Below are positions 1 through 12,799 of a DNA stretch of 64,000 bases, one piece after another (within the stretch, counting starts at the first letter, position 1; every line of letters begins with the position of its first letter). The notes under the pieces are model-generated. The model worked only from the letters and a program-made list of their open reading frames with translations. It made no database searches and was not told the DNA's origin. A program made the translations under genes and the position numbers. Source of the stretch: Bostrychus sinensis (Eukaryota > Chordata > Actinopteri > Gobiiformes > Eleotridae); assembly GCA_020698575.1 (NCBI GenBank), contig CM036251.1, positions 33,483,288-33,547,287 on the forward strand, read 5' to 3'.

Positions 1-180
1 CTTCCTGAATCAGTCACGTGGTACAGCCGGGCCGCGAGGCTTCAGACGTCATCATTTTCAGCTCCTCCCCTAAATGAAGCAAGCCTCGATACGCGCATCG
101 CGGAAACGCCCCCACCCCTGCTCGGCACGCGCTTCGAAGCCTCGATACAAAACGTCACATCACTAATCTCTGCCTTTCAC
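1..180. repeat. CpG-rich DNA-transposon end, partial at window edge
   Basis: CAGTCACGTGGTACAGCCGG, GCGAGGCTTC and GCGCTTCGAAGCCTCGATAC are CpG-rich words of a style seen at hAT ends in fish. The rest lies outside the window, so class is a guess. Confidence 0.35.
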
Positions 181-2234
181 TCATTCCACTCCACATGTGT
201 CTGAGGAGAGGGCAGAAAGAAGGTAAATAAAATAAAGTATACAAAAATTTAAAGTCACAAAAGTTCAGACAATCATCATCTCACACTCATTTGTTAGGTC
301 CAGTCACCTGCAGGCCTCAAACTTTGTTTGGAAATAGTTTCACAGCTAAAGGTATTTCACTAAAGGTATTTATTTTTAGTGTTTTATTATCATCAGATGT
401 ATTAAACACTATGTATTTTAATTGTTGTCATTTCTTTTAGTATCACTTCATGCAGCTTAAGAGCTGGCCACTGTTTTTTCCCTGGTTTTCATTGCGTTCT
501 ATTTATTGTTTGGGCCAGTAGTATTGTTTGGTTGTTTAGAATTGAGTTAGAGTGGCCATTGTGTGTTTTATTTGTTCTTTTGGCCGCATGTTAAGGCCAT
601 CTTTTGGGTTTGGTTTGTTGTGTTTTATTATATTTTATATTCGCATTTATCTATTTGGCTAACTCTGGCACAGTCTCCAGACACCTTGTTTTTAAGAAAT
701 CTTGCCCATCAATGAATTTAATTCAGCCTCCGCTCGGTATCTTGCATTTTGTTGAATTTGCTTGAGATCATTTTAACATTTTTATTGAGAATAAATTTGT
801 GCATTTTGTTCGTACAAAAAGTCTCCTAGTTTTTAATTTAACTTTTACTTGGTCACATATATAAGGCTTCAGGCCTCAAATTATTTTACTATATCCTTTA
901 TCAAACAACAGGGCTTGACATTAACACCAGCCAAATGCAGGTAGATTTTAATTTTGGCTAGTGACACAAATACTCCCACTGCTGCAGACCTATATTTTAA
1001 CTTTAGAGGTTAGGCAGAAATTTATGTTGCTCTGCTTTAATGTACACCATTTATTATATAATTCATCATGATTAAAGAAGAAAAAAAATAATATAAATAC
1101 GTTTTAATATATGTGACACCACATACACAGAGATACACTTCATTCTGCCTATAGCAAAACCTGTCTTTTATATTTAATAAATCCCTACCCATGCATGAAA
1201 CCAAATTTTACTTTTCTTTAAGCTTATTGTATACCATAAAACATATACAAAAACTCCACTAAATGAATTGTGGCAAATAAAAACACTAATTGGCAAAGAC
1301 TAGCCACGGTGGACAGTGAGGAAAAAAAAAGTAAATGTCAAACCGTTGTTAAAATCTGTGTCACCAGTTCATATTCAAGCCTCAATTTGAACACACTATA
1401 TTCAACTTCACTGTGATCACAACTGGATTCTGCCCCACCATTTGAGAACCACTGTTTTATAATGCATCAATATGTTTAATGATGACAAATCTGGAAACAG
1501 CCAGTTTTCATCATTCTCTTCTTATTTCGACTTAAATCCAGTTGTTTATTAAAGCAGTCCTCATATCCACACGTTATGAGCCCAGAGCCCGTCATTCTCT
1601 TATTTGTGTACTGCTGCAGTGATTGAGTGCCCAAGCAAATAAAGAGAAAACTCATAAGCTCTGTGTCTGCCAATGTCATTAACCCACACTGTGACCTTGT
1701 GACGATAAATCCTCCAGACGGCACTCAATGGACTGATGACACACTTGAGAGCCTGGAATATGGAACAGTATAGAGCCACGCCACATTCTATTACAACATC
1801 ACTAAAGCAAATTAAAAAAAAAAATGCTGATGGCTTTAGTCGCTTGGTGTTCTTTATTATATTTGACATAGTTCATAGATGAACATAAGCAACTTGATGG
1901 CAAAATATTAGGAACAAGAATCAGCCTCATTTGACATGGAAGAGATGCAAATTTATTTCCAGACAGCAGAGTGGAGCCATTCATTAAAGAACACAAAAGC
2001 AATCTCTTCGTTTGTTTTTGGTCTGCCTGCGTTATTTGTGGACAATGAGCCATGATATAAAGAAATGAAAGAGAGGCACAATACTCATTGCAATGTTTTG
2101 ACCCATAAAAGAAACATTTGAGAAGATAAAGAGGTTTACTTTCAGCAACAAAGATGTAAATGCAGAAAGGTCTGAACAGAGTGGAAATCAAATAGATAGT
2201 AGAGTTTGTCACCATTCATTCCTTCATTCCCTCT
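181..2234. other. AT-rich intergenic DNA
   Basis: No exon-like sequence. A possible old hAT unit spans about 910-1,355 (CAGGGCTTGACATTAAC left, AATGTCAAACCGTTG right), but flanking duplications are not clear. Confidence 0.35.
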
Positions 2235-2450
2235 TTCATTCCAGAGCTTTAAAGCTGAACTCAGTAACTTTTTTTTATCTTAAACAGTTTCGGAGTCTGT
2301 GTGATGGTTAAATGAGTTGTTGTGGGGTAAATGAAGCATACAGCATCGCCCCCTGGAGTCTTTCAACAGTGAGCGCCATCAACCTGGTGTCACAGAAGTC
2401 TCGGGTCTTGTGAGAAAGCAGCACATTGCTGTTAGCAAAACAACAAACTA
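2235..2450 (+). repeat. Dispersed repeat, copy shared with 33.67 kb
   Basis: GAGTCTGTGTGATGGTTAAA, TGAATGAAGCAT-like, ACCTGGTGTCACAGAAGTCT and GAGAAAGCAGCACA recur in the same order at 33,700-33,870. Class unknown. Confidence 0.7.
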
Positions 2451-2479
2451 GTGATGGCTTTATTTCTGGATTTTTGTTG

Positions 2480-3570
2480 TTAAAGTAAATTGCCATGTAA
2501 TTTTTAATAATCTATGTGTCTTGTACTGTATGTCATTAATTTTATATTGTATTGGCTACATGCTCAGTATTGTTTTTTTGTATTAAATTAGACCAATATT
2601 GTCACAAGGAACAGAAAAGGGGCTATTTTTTAATTAGTCCAAGAACCACATTACATTACAGCTGTGACTGACAGGCGTGAGTCCCGCCCCCGCTCCTATC
2701 TACAGCATTAAGGGCTAGATTTATTTAGTGCAGAGACGTGGATTTGGCCAATCACAGCGCACGTACAGTAATCAGAGTTATGTAGCCTGTACTTTTGAGT
2801 GACAATGGCGGCAGTAATAATCGTGACCGAAGTTGTTTATTAAAGGTAATCTAAAGCAGCGCAGAGTTTGCAGGATTTTTCTAAGAAGTTGAATAGAACT
2901 CAAATCACTGTTAGAGTCAGAGCAGGGCGGTGTTTTCAAACACTGAAGAAGATCAAATCATTTCTGCAAAGTTTATGTGACAACTTTGTCTGAACATATT
3001 GGATGCTCTTTTAATCGGCCATTTTACAGAAACCACCAGATTTCAGTGACAGAGTGATTAATGTGTTTTATTAACACGTTTGCCTCAGAGAAAAGATGTA
3101 GATGTGAGCTTGTTGTTGTCTTGGGCCTCAGGGTCAAAGGGGCCCAGAAATGGTCTCTCTTCTTAAATTTTACAGTACACTCCTGCAATGGGCCTGCATG
3201 TAATTAAAGAAGATGATGTTTGGATGTATGTTTTGAATTGTATTGGCCATTTATTAATAAAAATAATGACACTGTAAATAATTTCAGTGTTTCAGAGTCG
3301 TGTGCTGAAGTGCTGAGAGTTAAGTGAAGTGACAGACCTCATTTTTACTACTTGTGCATATTACTCTGAAACTAATTTGCATTCTGTTTTAGTCTCATTA
3401 GTTTGTCAATATCATGAACCAACATTGAAGGTAAACTAACCTTCTAGTTAGCTCAGCCAGTCCAGCTCAATTACACATTTTATAATAGAGACCCAAAATA
3501 AGCTTCCACTTGTACCATACTACTCAAGTGGAATAAGACTTCTGTGTACACCGAGTCTGGAACATTCTGT
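2480..3570. other. Intergenic DNA with a G+C-rich patch
   Basis: A locally CpG-richer patch at 2,680-2,830 (GAGTCCCGCCCCCGCTCC, GGCCAATCACAGCGCACG, AATGGCGGCAG) could be promoter-like or part of a repeat. No reading frame follows it that I can support. Confidence 0.3.
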
Positions 3571-3589
3571 AACCCTCAGCCCTCCTTTA

Positions 3590-4190
3590 AAAAAACACAT
3601 TCTTCCTCTTAAAGCCCTTTTAGGTCACTGGGTCAAATAAAAAAAATATAAAACATGAAGAAAAATACTTTTCTTTCAAATTTTTATTCATTAAATTCTG
3701 TCCTCATCATACATAACAAAAGTGAATTAATGTTCATATTTTTAACCCCCTAAATGTCAGTTTGTTTACATAATTCCACATATTTGTAAAGAAAACATGA
3801 ATTATTTACTTTAATTTAAAGGTGCAAAGTGTTTTTTGTTTGTGGATAGCCCAAACACTGATTTTAATACATTTTTACTTTTTATGCCATTACAAAAAAA
3901 TGGTCTGGAACTCATACTCTTCCTCTTAAAGCCTAAGAGAGGGCTGGTCTACAGTCAGTGTTATATACTGGGAATTATAACAGAATTATTGAGAGAAAAT
4001 GGTGGATCTGGCGATGATTTTTATTTATTTTCTGTATATTTTTTTTGCCTCTGACTGACAGAGTTACAGAGGAATTACCATGATTTAACATTTCTGTACG
4101 GCAATGGCAGTAAAGTGAAAATAAGTGACTTTAATATAAGTCAATGGGACCAAAGAGGGTTTTAAGAGGAAGAATGTGAGTTTTTTGTCT
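3590..4190. mobile_element. MITE with CACATTCTTCCTCTTAAA inverted ends
   Basis: CACATTCTTCCTCTTAAAGC at 3,596-3,615 and its inverted counterpart ending TTTTAAGAGGAAGAATGTGA at 4,160-4,179 frame about 600 bp. A third related word (CTCTTCCTCTTAAAGCC) sits inside at about 3,916-3,932. No coding capacity. Confidence 0.65.
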
Positions 4191-4313
4191 AAACAGTAGA
4201 ATATTGAGGTTTTTTTTTATTCAGTTATGACACTAAACTTTATCAAATATTGTCACCCTGGCATAAAAAAATGCCAAAATGAGAGCAAAACATACATTTG
4301 AAAAACTGGACTT

Positions 4314-5702
4314 CTATAGATCGTTCTCAGTCACGTGACTTGGTTTGTTGACGCCACCATTTTGGATGGCAAAAAGCCGGTGTAGCTGGCTAGCGATTAG
4401 CGATCATGCACAGAAACTGAGTTCATTTTCTACACCGTTTCAATACTTAACGTTAAGTGTTCAGGTCAGACAGCGATATTTAGAGAAATGTTCACTTGTC
4501 GATGTTTAAGACCCATATGATGTCAAAATTACTGTTTACCAGCCTTCAACACACAATCTGCTTTGGAATACCACAACGTTTACAATTATTTAGTCAATCA
4601 ATCGACAATCTCACTTTATAGGGGCACATTTAAAAGCTCACAAGAGGCAGAGAGCTCCTTAGAGGCATAAAAATATTTAGTGTCAGGATGGTGACAGACC
4701 TTTAGTATGGAAATTGCTCTAAAACAACTGTTGTCCATGTGAGTAGGCAGAAGAGAAACGCAGATTAGTGAAAAGGCAACATAAATACTTCAATAACGTA
4801 GGCTTTCTGCGGAGGTTTACAAGTCTAAAATTATAAATCAAAATTTAAGGCCTTAAAGAGTGGCAAATTTGCTGAGATATGGAGTATTAAGATTTATATG
4901 TTTAACCTCATTCAAGCTAGCTGCGGCAGATAGAAAGAAACTCCGCGAAAACATAATTTGCACGGTTATTATTTTGTCAATACAGGCATGATATACATCG
5001 TTAGAAAGCTTATGTTCTGTACAAAATGGGAATTAAGTTAACTTTATGCTTAAAACAGGACATATGTGTAATTAATGACGATTCCTCAGTATGCCCAAAC
5101 CGAAAAAACAAACTTTTTACCTTTGAACACTGGTTCTGTCCAAAACCAGTCCAATCCAGGATTAGTAACACTCATCAGTTCGTATAAATCCACGAGTAAA
5201 TATCGAGATGTATTTCCATCAAAGTATTCCATGTTGTGAAAATAATTCTGTAATCTCCATATCCTCACGCAGAAAAGAACAAATACCAAGCTGTCCTGAA
5301 CATTGTATTTTCTTTTTCTCTCCAGTTTGCTAAATGTTGGTGAAAACGTGTTTACCCTGCTAATAAACCTGAGCAGACAGAACTGACCTCAGATCAGTTT
5401 TTACTTTTTGATGATTACAGCAGGAGCGATCTTTTATGTGACTTTTTTAAAGAATAAACTTTGTCAAACAGTGCAACATTAACTTTTTTACTTCAAAAGA
5501 CAGCTGGTAGATGCTATCACAATTACAGGACACATTAAACTATTTTTGATGAGTAAAACAAATTTAATTTGTGAGGCTCACAGACAGCAGGACTGATCCA
5601 AATTGGGCTGTGACAACCGGCTTCTGCCATCCAACATGGCCGCTCCCTGCTTCTCCGCGGAAATCACGTGATCAGATGACGCTGTGTGAGAAGGGTCTAT
5701 AG
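4314..5702. mobile_element. Long-inverted-repeat DNA transposon, non-autonomous
   Basis: The left end CTATAGATCGTTCTCA ... CACGTGA ... CCATTTTGGATGGCAAAAAGCCGG region (4,314-4,382) is matched by the inverted right end CTATAGACCCTTCTCA ... CACGTGA ... CATGTTGGATGGCAGAAGCC (5,702-5,610). The 1.2 kb between them has no recognisable protein. The superfamily is not assigned. Confidence 0.7.
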
Positions 5703-6369
5703 CCAACGCAGTCTCTCAACCTCTTTTTAAAAAAAATAATTAAAAAAACACTTTAAGGACATTTGTGGCTGACCATTAGCTCTGTCTCTTATCACTACAA
5801 AGCACAAGGAAAGGTCACATGACCAGCCAGAAATTGCAGTAGGCAGTAGAAATGCAAAACATGATCCTATCTTTTTTCAGTTTAAATGACTCCCACTCTC
5901 TTGCTGCCTGGCTTGTTTTCATGTATTTCCAATGAGCAATCAATATCAAACACACACATTTGCATATCTTTTTTTTTTTTTTTTTTTTTTAATGCCTTCC
6001 AAACATAAACAGAGCATAGCCTGTCAAGAATACATACATACATAAGGCATGGATTTCTCAGTGGGTGGATGATAACTATAGTTTTATTATAAATGACATA
6101 TCTGCCTCTTTGTGTTGTCTCTAAAGTAAAATCCATATTTCAGTTTTATTGCAGTGCCAGTGTCAATGCTGTGAAGGGCTCTGGATTAAAGCTGGCAGGA
6201 GAACAACTGCCTGCTGCTTCTAAATGACTGGCCCTGGCCTGTCAGAGCTGGACCAACACCAGGCACTAGCTGTGTTTTCTGATGTGGTTTCCTTTATAAC
6301 ATGAAAACAGCTTTGGACAACACAAACTAGTGTTGGTCTGCTCCCTTAGCCTTGGTAAATTTATTTTTG

Positions 6370-6450
6370 GCAGGTTTTTTTAGGCCATATGCCCTTCCTG
6401 ACCTAACCCTCTCCATTAATCTTGGCTAGGGACTTTTGGCACCGATTGCA
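6370..6450 (+). repeat. Short fish repeat fragment (ATGCCCTTCCTGAC type)
   Basis: GGCCATATGCCCTTCCTGAC, then CCTCTCCATTAATCTTGGCT resembles 51,460-51,520 (GATGATCTTCCTGTCGCAAC, CTCTCCATTTATCCAGACTT). Confidence 0.45.
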
Positions 6451-7226
6451 GAAACTAATCTCTCCACTAATGGAAGCTCAAATGTAGGCAATAATTTATC
6501 ATTGTAAAATTACTGGATGCTTTATGCATAGCAAAATGTATTGTGTAAGTCAGTTTTCTTCTGATGGACTGTCAGCTGTTGTGCTGTTTACCATAAGCAG
6601 ACAGAGCAAACCTGCCCAGCCCTTGATCTGCATGTTACTTATATGTTAGTCCAGCTAGCCAGACCCATTCTCTTTTTAGTTATATGTATTGTTTCTATTG
6701 TTTGTTTGTTTTTTATTTATACTGATCAGAGGACTGTTCCATAAAATGCAATATAACGCCATTCAGACTGAACAAGCCACTGAACTGGAGCAAAAATTCA
6801 ATCAAGCCTCAATGAAAAAGTACACAGAGGAAACACCCTCCTTCATGAACATCCCTTTAACTCCCTTTAACCCTTTAAATGATCCACAGGGGAGTGGCCA
6901 GATTAAGGTGGAAATATGGCCCCTTTCAGCTACTGTTACTACAGAATAGGCATAGCCTGCCCAGCCCCACACATTTTCTTTGTGAAAGAAGGCTGGTCTG
7001 TTTTCCCACCACTGGGCAACTCTTCCTTCGCTGGATTTTGCAGCGTGTCATACAAAAATGTACGATTATCTCCAATTCACAATAACAATAACCAAGATGA
7101 TGCCAACTAATATGAAGCCAATTTTGTAAGTTCTTTCACTTCTGATTTGAATGAGGACAACATATCAAGCATTCAAAACTTGGTGTTGTGTTCATAAAAG
7201 CTGTTTTTGTCTCTGGTGCTTGCACA

Positions 7227-7230
<4 letters not shown>

Positions 7231-7287
<57 letters not shown>
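7231..7287 (+). repeat. (AT)n microsatellite
   Basis: An uninterrupted TA run of about 28 dinucleotides. Tyr-Ile repeat peptides predicted across it are artefacts. Confidence 0.95.
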
Positions 7288-7293
<6 letters not shown>

Positions 7294-8924
7294 CACAGCG
7301 TATTCTGGGGTTTCTCCACCCGTCACAGGCCCTTGTAATCATCCTGACATTTCTCTTATCTACAGTGCCACTGCTGTGTATATACTGTACCTCATTAGAA
7401 GTACCTGGTGTGGTACAGAGTTATATCAGAAGATGTTTCTAGTTTAGTCATTCGTTGAGAAATAAATTATCTAAAGGTGGTGGGGTCATTAATCGTCCTT
7501 CTGGCAGAGTCTGACACGGTCGGCTGTGTGAGTCTGCTTCATGTGTTCTACACCATTGCACATAGTGAGAGACAGTTGGACCTATTTTTGTCCGTATGAA
7601 CATGTTGAATCGAAGGAGCGCTCTGATTGGCCGTGTGCTCCTTTTTGCAATTTGTCAAACAGCTCACAATTAACATTAAAATATAAGGAACTTATAACGA
7701 CAACTGACAACTTCATTATGTTTTCCACATCTGTGATGCTAATGTGCCGTAGATAGCTTAGCTTTAGCCTTGTGCAGATCAAAATATAATCCCCTTTCTG
7801 AGGCAAACAGCTGCAACTGTAATAAGATACATTTAATGTAGAGCAAATGATTATTATTCATCGATAAATACTTGAGTGAACCACTTGAGTGTTGCGGAGG
7901 TTTATTAACAGAAGCCCATTATCCCACTATTTTACAGAGCTGTAGAGCAGATGACTTCCTTAATTATATACACAAAGCTACATTTTTGTACAATGTGAAA
8001 TTTTTTGTTAAAACAAATATTCCACTGTTAGTAACTGTACTGTCCTCCTGTCAAAAAGAGAGTCACCATGATGAGACTGATGAGTGTAGCTTGGAAATTG
8101 GAACACTTCATGAGTTTCCGAGCAAAAATCCAGATCTGAGATTGTGTTCAAGGCTGTTTTTCCGAGTGAATGCAGCATCAGTGTTTCACTTCACCACTAA
8201 ACTCAGAAGTCATTTAATTCCTGGTTTTTAACATGTTTTTGGCACTAGCAATAATGTCCAACTGCACAGCCATTTTTTTTCTTTTACAATTTAGATACAC
8301 ATTAATAAGATGTTCCATTTTTCTTTTACAGGTTGAGATATACACACTTTCCTATCTTCTCGGAGTATTTTTGTGAGTCTGTGAGTTGTGACCTGCATAT
8401 ATTGAGGTTGTGGAGGAAGGAAAATCTTATTCACTCTGCTCCTTATCAGAACTGGCTTGGTGCATTTGGACTGAACACGCTTCTCTCAGCTCGTGAGAAA
8501 TGTGAACGCAAATACCCCCAGAGCTCACATGCTTAAGGATTTCTTCATACAGACACTTATCATCCTCTCTGAGATTTTCATTTGCTCCACATTGCTTTTC
8601 TATTATGCAAAAAATTAATTAACCAGTCCTGTATATTCTAACAAATGTATCATTCACAGTGGAAATTCATATTTTTGATTTCATGTTATGTAACCCTAAC
8701 ATGTGTTCAGCAGACTTTAATACATGCACAGTGTTTTCTCCCCCTCACATGCAGCGAATATCATTTGCACCACACATGTTCCTCACAGACAGCCAAGCCA
8801 GTTTCATGTGAGCAGCTGCAAGATCGGTGAATTTGGACACAGGAATTAAAGTATTATTAAAAGAAAAGCCTCCGTCAAGTGTTTGTAGATAGAACAACTG
8901 AGAGGAGCGCGAGCCACCATATAA

Positions 8925-10080
8925 ATGATAATAATAATGAGCATTATTTCACAGGCACTTTTCTGAACAAGTTCCAAAGTGCTTTACAGTGTAAACATAA
9001 AATTCAATAAAAGACAAAGCATTCACATATTACAACTACGAAAAATAAAAGTAAAACTGAAAAAAAAAGTAACTGAAATTAAAATCAGGTAATATCTAAT
9101 ATCTAAATCAGTGGTTCCCACAGTGGGGCCCCATGGGGGTCCGCGAAGGTGCTACAGGGGGGCCCCCAGAGGCTGTCTATATTTCAGTTTCAATTTGATT
9201 TTATTTATTTTTTATTATTATTATTATTTCAGACACATGGTTTTGGTTCATAAAAACAAATAAAACATACAAAAATATAAAAAGTCAATGAAAACATTAA
9301 GTTCCTAAAAACAATAAGTACATAAAAAACATTTGAAATTAATTACAGTTGTATACTTGTTTTAAAATATTACTTTAAAACAACTGTTAGTCAATAATCA
9401 GTGTTTTTTGTAATGTTTTTATAAAAAAAAAAAATGTGGAGAAAAACATGGCAGACTCTTTTGAATAGAGGGAAGTTTTATCGTTGGGGGTCCATGAGGG
9501 ATTTTCGGAAATTTAAGGGGGCCACAACAGTCTTGACTTTGGGAACAGCTGATCTAAAAAGAAATGTTCTAATGTTTCTTAAAAGTGCAAAGACATTTGA
9601 TATACCTGAGGTCATGGGTCAGAGAGTTCCAGAAGTCTGTGTAGAAAATGCCTGGTCCTCTTTAGTGGTCCGCTGGGTTCCTGGAGTAACCAGTAAGGCT
9701 CCCTCCCCAGAACGGAGTGACTAGGAGGGGACATACAGGGCGAGGAAGTCAGATGAATAGTGTGGTCCCAGACCTTTCAGAGCTTTGAAAAGTTAATAAT
9801 GACATTTCAAAACTTCACAGGAAGCCAATGGGGGGACATGAGGACGGAGGGGATGTGGTCAAATCTGTGGATACCAGTGAGGAGTCGAGCAGCAGCATTC
9901 TGGATAAGCTGTAGGTGATGGATGGAAGTTTAACTGATGCCAACAGAAAGTCCATTATCAAGGTAGGAATAGATAAAAGCATAAATAACTTTTTAAGGTC
10001 AGAAGGAGTTAAAAATGACTTGATTTTAGAAATGAGTTTAAGATGATAAAAACAGGTCTGGAAATACAGTTCAGTGCCAA
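8925..10080 (-). repeat. LINE-like dispersed repeat, interrupted by the hAT MITE
   Basis: The left part (8,925-9,108) has the AAGTGCTTTACAGT motif typical of fish LINE/SINE 3' regions. After the MITE it continues without loss as GAGAGTTCCAGAAGTCTGTG, AGCAGCATTCTGGATAAGCT and GATGCCAACAGAAAGTCCAT, a very common fish interspersed sequence. No open reading frame of note. Confidence 0.55.
9109..9551. mobile_element. hAT-type MITE (443 bp)
   Basis: Left CAGTGGTTCCCACAGT, right (inverted) CAGCTGTTCCCAAAGT. Flanks ATCTAAAT and ATCTAAAA form an 8-bp duplication with one difference. A related copy lies at 20,335-20,583. It is inserted in the repeat at 8,925-10,080. Confidence 0.8.
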
Positions 10081-11276
10081 ACGGAAGACTTCATGCTGCA
10101 CTAGTTCCAGTTTTCAATATTAATTATAATGGCGGAGTGTGGAGCGCTCTCTCACTTTTTTTTTTTAACTTTCCAGCTTTATTTAGTATTAGTTCACTGG
10201 GCTTATTCACAACCTGATCTCGGTTTTTGCCTTGGTCTTGGTTTCGCCTGAGTCTTGGTCTTTAAAAGTCTCAGTCTCATCTCGGTCTCGGTTCTCTCTG
10301 GACTCAAACTGGTCTTGGTTTCAATTAGCAGGGTCTTGAATACAACACTACTCAATGTACAACTCAAAAAACAAGACAGACACCAACAGAGGAAACCAGA
10401 GAAAGAGAGTTATGTATCAAACAAACACAACATTCTACATTTCAAACCCAGTAACACACAACCCAGAAATACTCAAAGGTGAATCGTAAATACTTTTTTT
10501 TTTTGTCATTTAGCCTAAAATTAACTACATCCGCTGTCTGAAAGAGCTTTACAGACAATTTGAGACTATGCATCGAGCCTCCATCAGTCCATCAGGCTAA
10601 GAAAAATAAATCTTTTAGGACAGAAAAGGAGAAACCACAAAGAAAATTGCAGGAGGAAAGAACTTTACCACCAGAGAGCATCAGAGGGTCAGTTCCACAA
10701 AGTCCACTCTACAAAGGGCACTGCAATGTTCCAATTTTGGATTTACTGATTTTGAGGTTCACTCTCAGGTTGACTGTGTCCCATGGATGACGGATGAAAT
10801 GTCTATGTTCAAAACTAGGCCACAGCGCAAAGCAGAGCAGAATTTTACTTTGATGCTCCTACCATGCAGCCAATCACATGTGAGGACAGACTAGAATCAT
10901 ATTTTTATGTGACAGAAGTAAGGTGGGCTCCGAAGACGGTAAGTGTAGTGTTACAGGCCAGGTATAGAGCTACAGAGAGAGATGGGTAACAGGTTAGCTG
11001 GATTTAAATACAAGCTCAATGGGAGAAAGTTATTTTTAATTCATTCATAATTGCTAAATTAGGCCATAGTAAAATGCTTTGAGTGATATTAAATGGAGAG
11101 CTGTTTGGGAGTCATAAGAGCCGGCTTTTCTAAGAGAGCCGAGCCAAAAGAGTTGAATCTTTGAAAAGAGCTGGACTGCCCATCACTACTGGGAGTCCCC
11201 TCCTGAGGTATACAATAACAAAAATAAACACATACCTCAGCATTTAGAGATTTTACTAAATCACCAGTGTCTTTAA
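10081..11276. other. Repeat-derived intergenic DNA
   Basis: 10,200-10,350 is a TCTTGGTCT/CTCGGT-rich low-complexity stretch. 10,500-10,690 resembles a decayed SINE/LINE 3' region, and 11,100-11,190 (GACTGCCCATCACTACT) resembles an isolated hAT end. No gene seen. Confidence 0.35.
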
Positions 11277-11745
11277 AGGTCCTACATGATGCTTATTTCA
11301 GGCTTTTTAAAATAGTTTTGGACACCTATGCATGAGAATTTCATGCTGTTACTTTGAAACGCTTTGATTATTTTTTTGTGGCCCCCTGCTGGCAACGGTG
11401 GGGACTGGCCAGAGCATAAAACGGCTAATTAACATAGCTATTAGTATCATGTCACAAACAGAGAAATGAGCTGACTGCTTCGAAGTGACGGCAATTTAAG
11501 CTCTGTAATGACAGAACAAGTCCAGTCATGGTATGGGCTTTAGAAATGCACAAGAGCACTTCCTAGTTTCACGTGTCTATAGAGTGACAAGACCAGTATG
11601 ACAACACCTACATAGTGTCTCCAGATCATTAGAAGAGGACATGCTCACAGGATTACTCAAAAAGGTGTGAATGAAACAAAATACTACTTTGGGTATGTTT
11701 TTGAGGAGATAACATAGATACAAGCTAAAAAAAAAAAGTTGACCT
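11277..11745 (+). mobile_element. TTAA-flanked MITE, copy 1
   Basis: TTAA|AGGTCCTACATGATGC at the left and GACCT|TTAA at the right. Interior landmarks shared by all copies: TTTTGGACAC, CCCCCTGCTGGCAAC, GGCTAATTAACA, AAATGAGCTGACTGC and GTGAATGAAACAAAATACTA. Length 469 bp. Confidence 0.85.
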
Positions 11746-12799
11746 TTAACTTCAGGAACTTTCTTTTCTTCAATCCTTTCTTCAGTAACAAAAAAAAATC
11801 TGTACAAGTCTAAATTCATACACTATGAAACTTTGCAGAAACTCAGCCAAAAGCCAAAGAGACAAGTTTGAGCTTGTAAAAGACTGGCACAGACCCAAAT
11901 TCTATTTTTTTTTTAATCAGCTGTGGGATTTTCTGGGACTGAGGACCTTTAATGGAAAGTGTCCTCGTGCCCACACACTTGACCCAGAGCTCTCTGATGC
12001 AGACCTTCTTCACGCTGTGGAAGTGGAGCCATGGAGACGACTGCAGTGCATCATCCCACAGCTCCCACGCCTCTGGTCCTCTGTGACACTTTTATCTGAG
12101 CTCTGATCGATGAGCTGCTACACTTTATCGATTTCTCAGTGTCTATATTCTCCAACTCTGAAATAAAGTTAAACTAAGATGAAGAGACTATAAAGTATTA
12201 ATGTATGCATATATGTAACCGGAGATGGCAGGGTTACTTATACTAACAAGTATATCAGTATTTTATTGTTATTAAAGTAAAGACTCCTAACAGCATAAGT
12301 CATCAGCTTTAAGATTATGAAGCTCACATTGTCAACCACTTGTCAACATTCAATTAATAAATATATAAATTAAATATGTTAAAATGCAAAATAAATAGAG
12401 AAATAAATAAAGAAAAGGGGAAGTTAAATGTTGTGTAACAAGGTGAAGGTAATTGGTTTTGGGATGTCCATTTTCTGGTGTAAGCATCAAAGAGGACGAT
12501 GTGTGCAATTTTATGAATGACCCAACTGTAAACTGACCTTCAGAAGAAAAGCACCACATGAGACTAATGTATTGTTATTACTAATGTTGAGCCGTAGTTC
12601 AATGAAATATAGGTTTGCGTAAAGCTATAGGAAGAGATATTCAGTAGTGTTCACAACACTTTTCACAGGAGCCTTCCCAGATGGTTCTGTGGAGCAGACT
12701 GTCTGACATTACCAGGTTAGTAACATTCTGCAAACCTCATAAAATACAATTATATTTACAACAGAACTGAAATAACGTCATATATTGAAACTAAAATGT
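11746..12799. other. Intergenic DNA with one isolated exon-like segment
   Basis: 12,670-12,716 is bracketed by TTTTCACAG and CAG|GTTAGT on the plus strand, but is only 47 bp and has no protein match I recognise. The open frame at 11,825-12,106 has no recognised motif. Confidence 0.25.

Larger units (their letters stand above)
5704..8924. other. Intergenic DNA without recognised genes
   Basis: Holds a T run (5,970-5,991), a short repeat fragment and the (AT)n array. Several open frames of 60-120 codons show no codon bias or known motif. Confidence 0.4.

Noticed and set aside
910..1355. Old hAT unit with GGGCTTGACATTAAC ends
   Set aside because: The ends are suggestive, but the flanking 8-mers do not match, so it is not listed as an element.
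7136..7447. Frames with Tyr-Ile repeats on both strands
   Set aside because: They are translations of the (AT)n microsatellite.
7872..8231. 119-codon plus frame as a small gene
   Set aside because: No motif, no conserved-looking codon use, no promoter or polyadenylation context.
11825..12106. 93-codon plus frame, locally G+C-richer at its end
   Set aside because: I could not match it to any family or find flanking exons. Left as intergenic.
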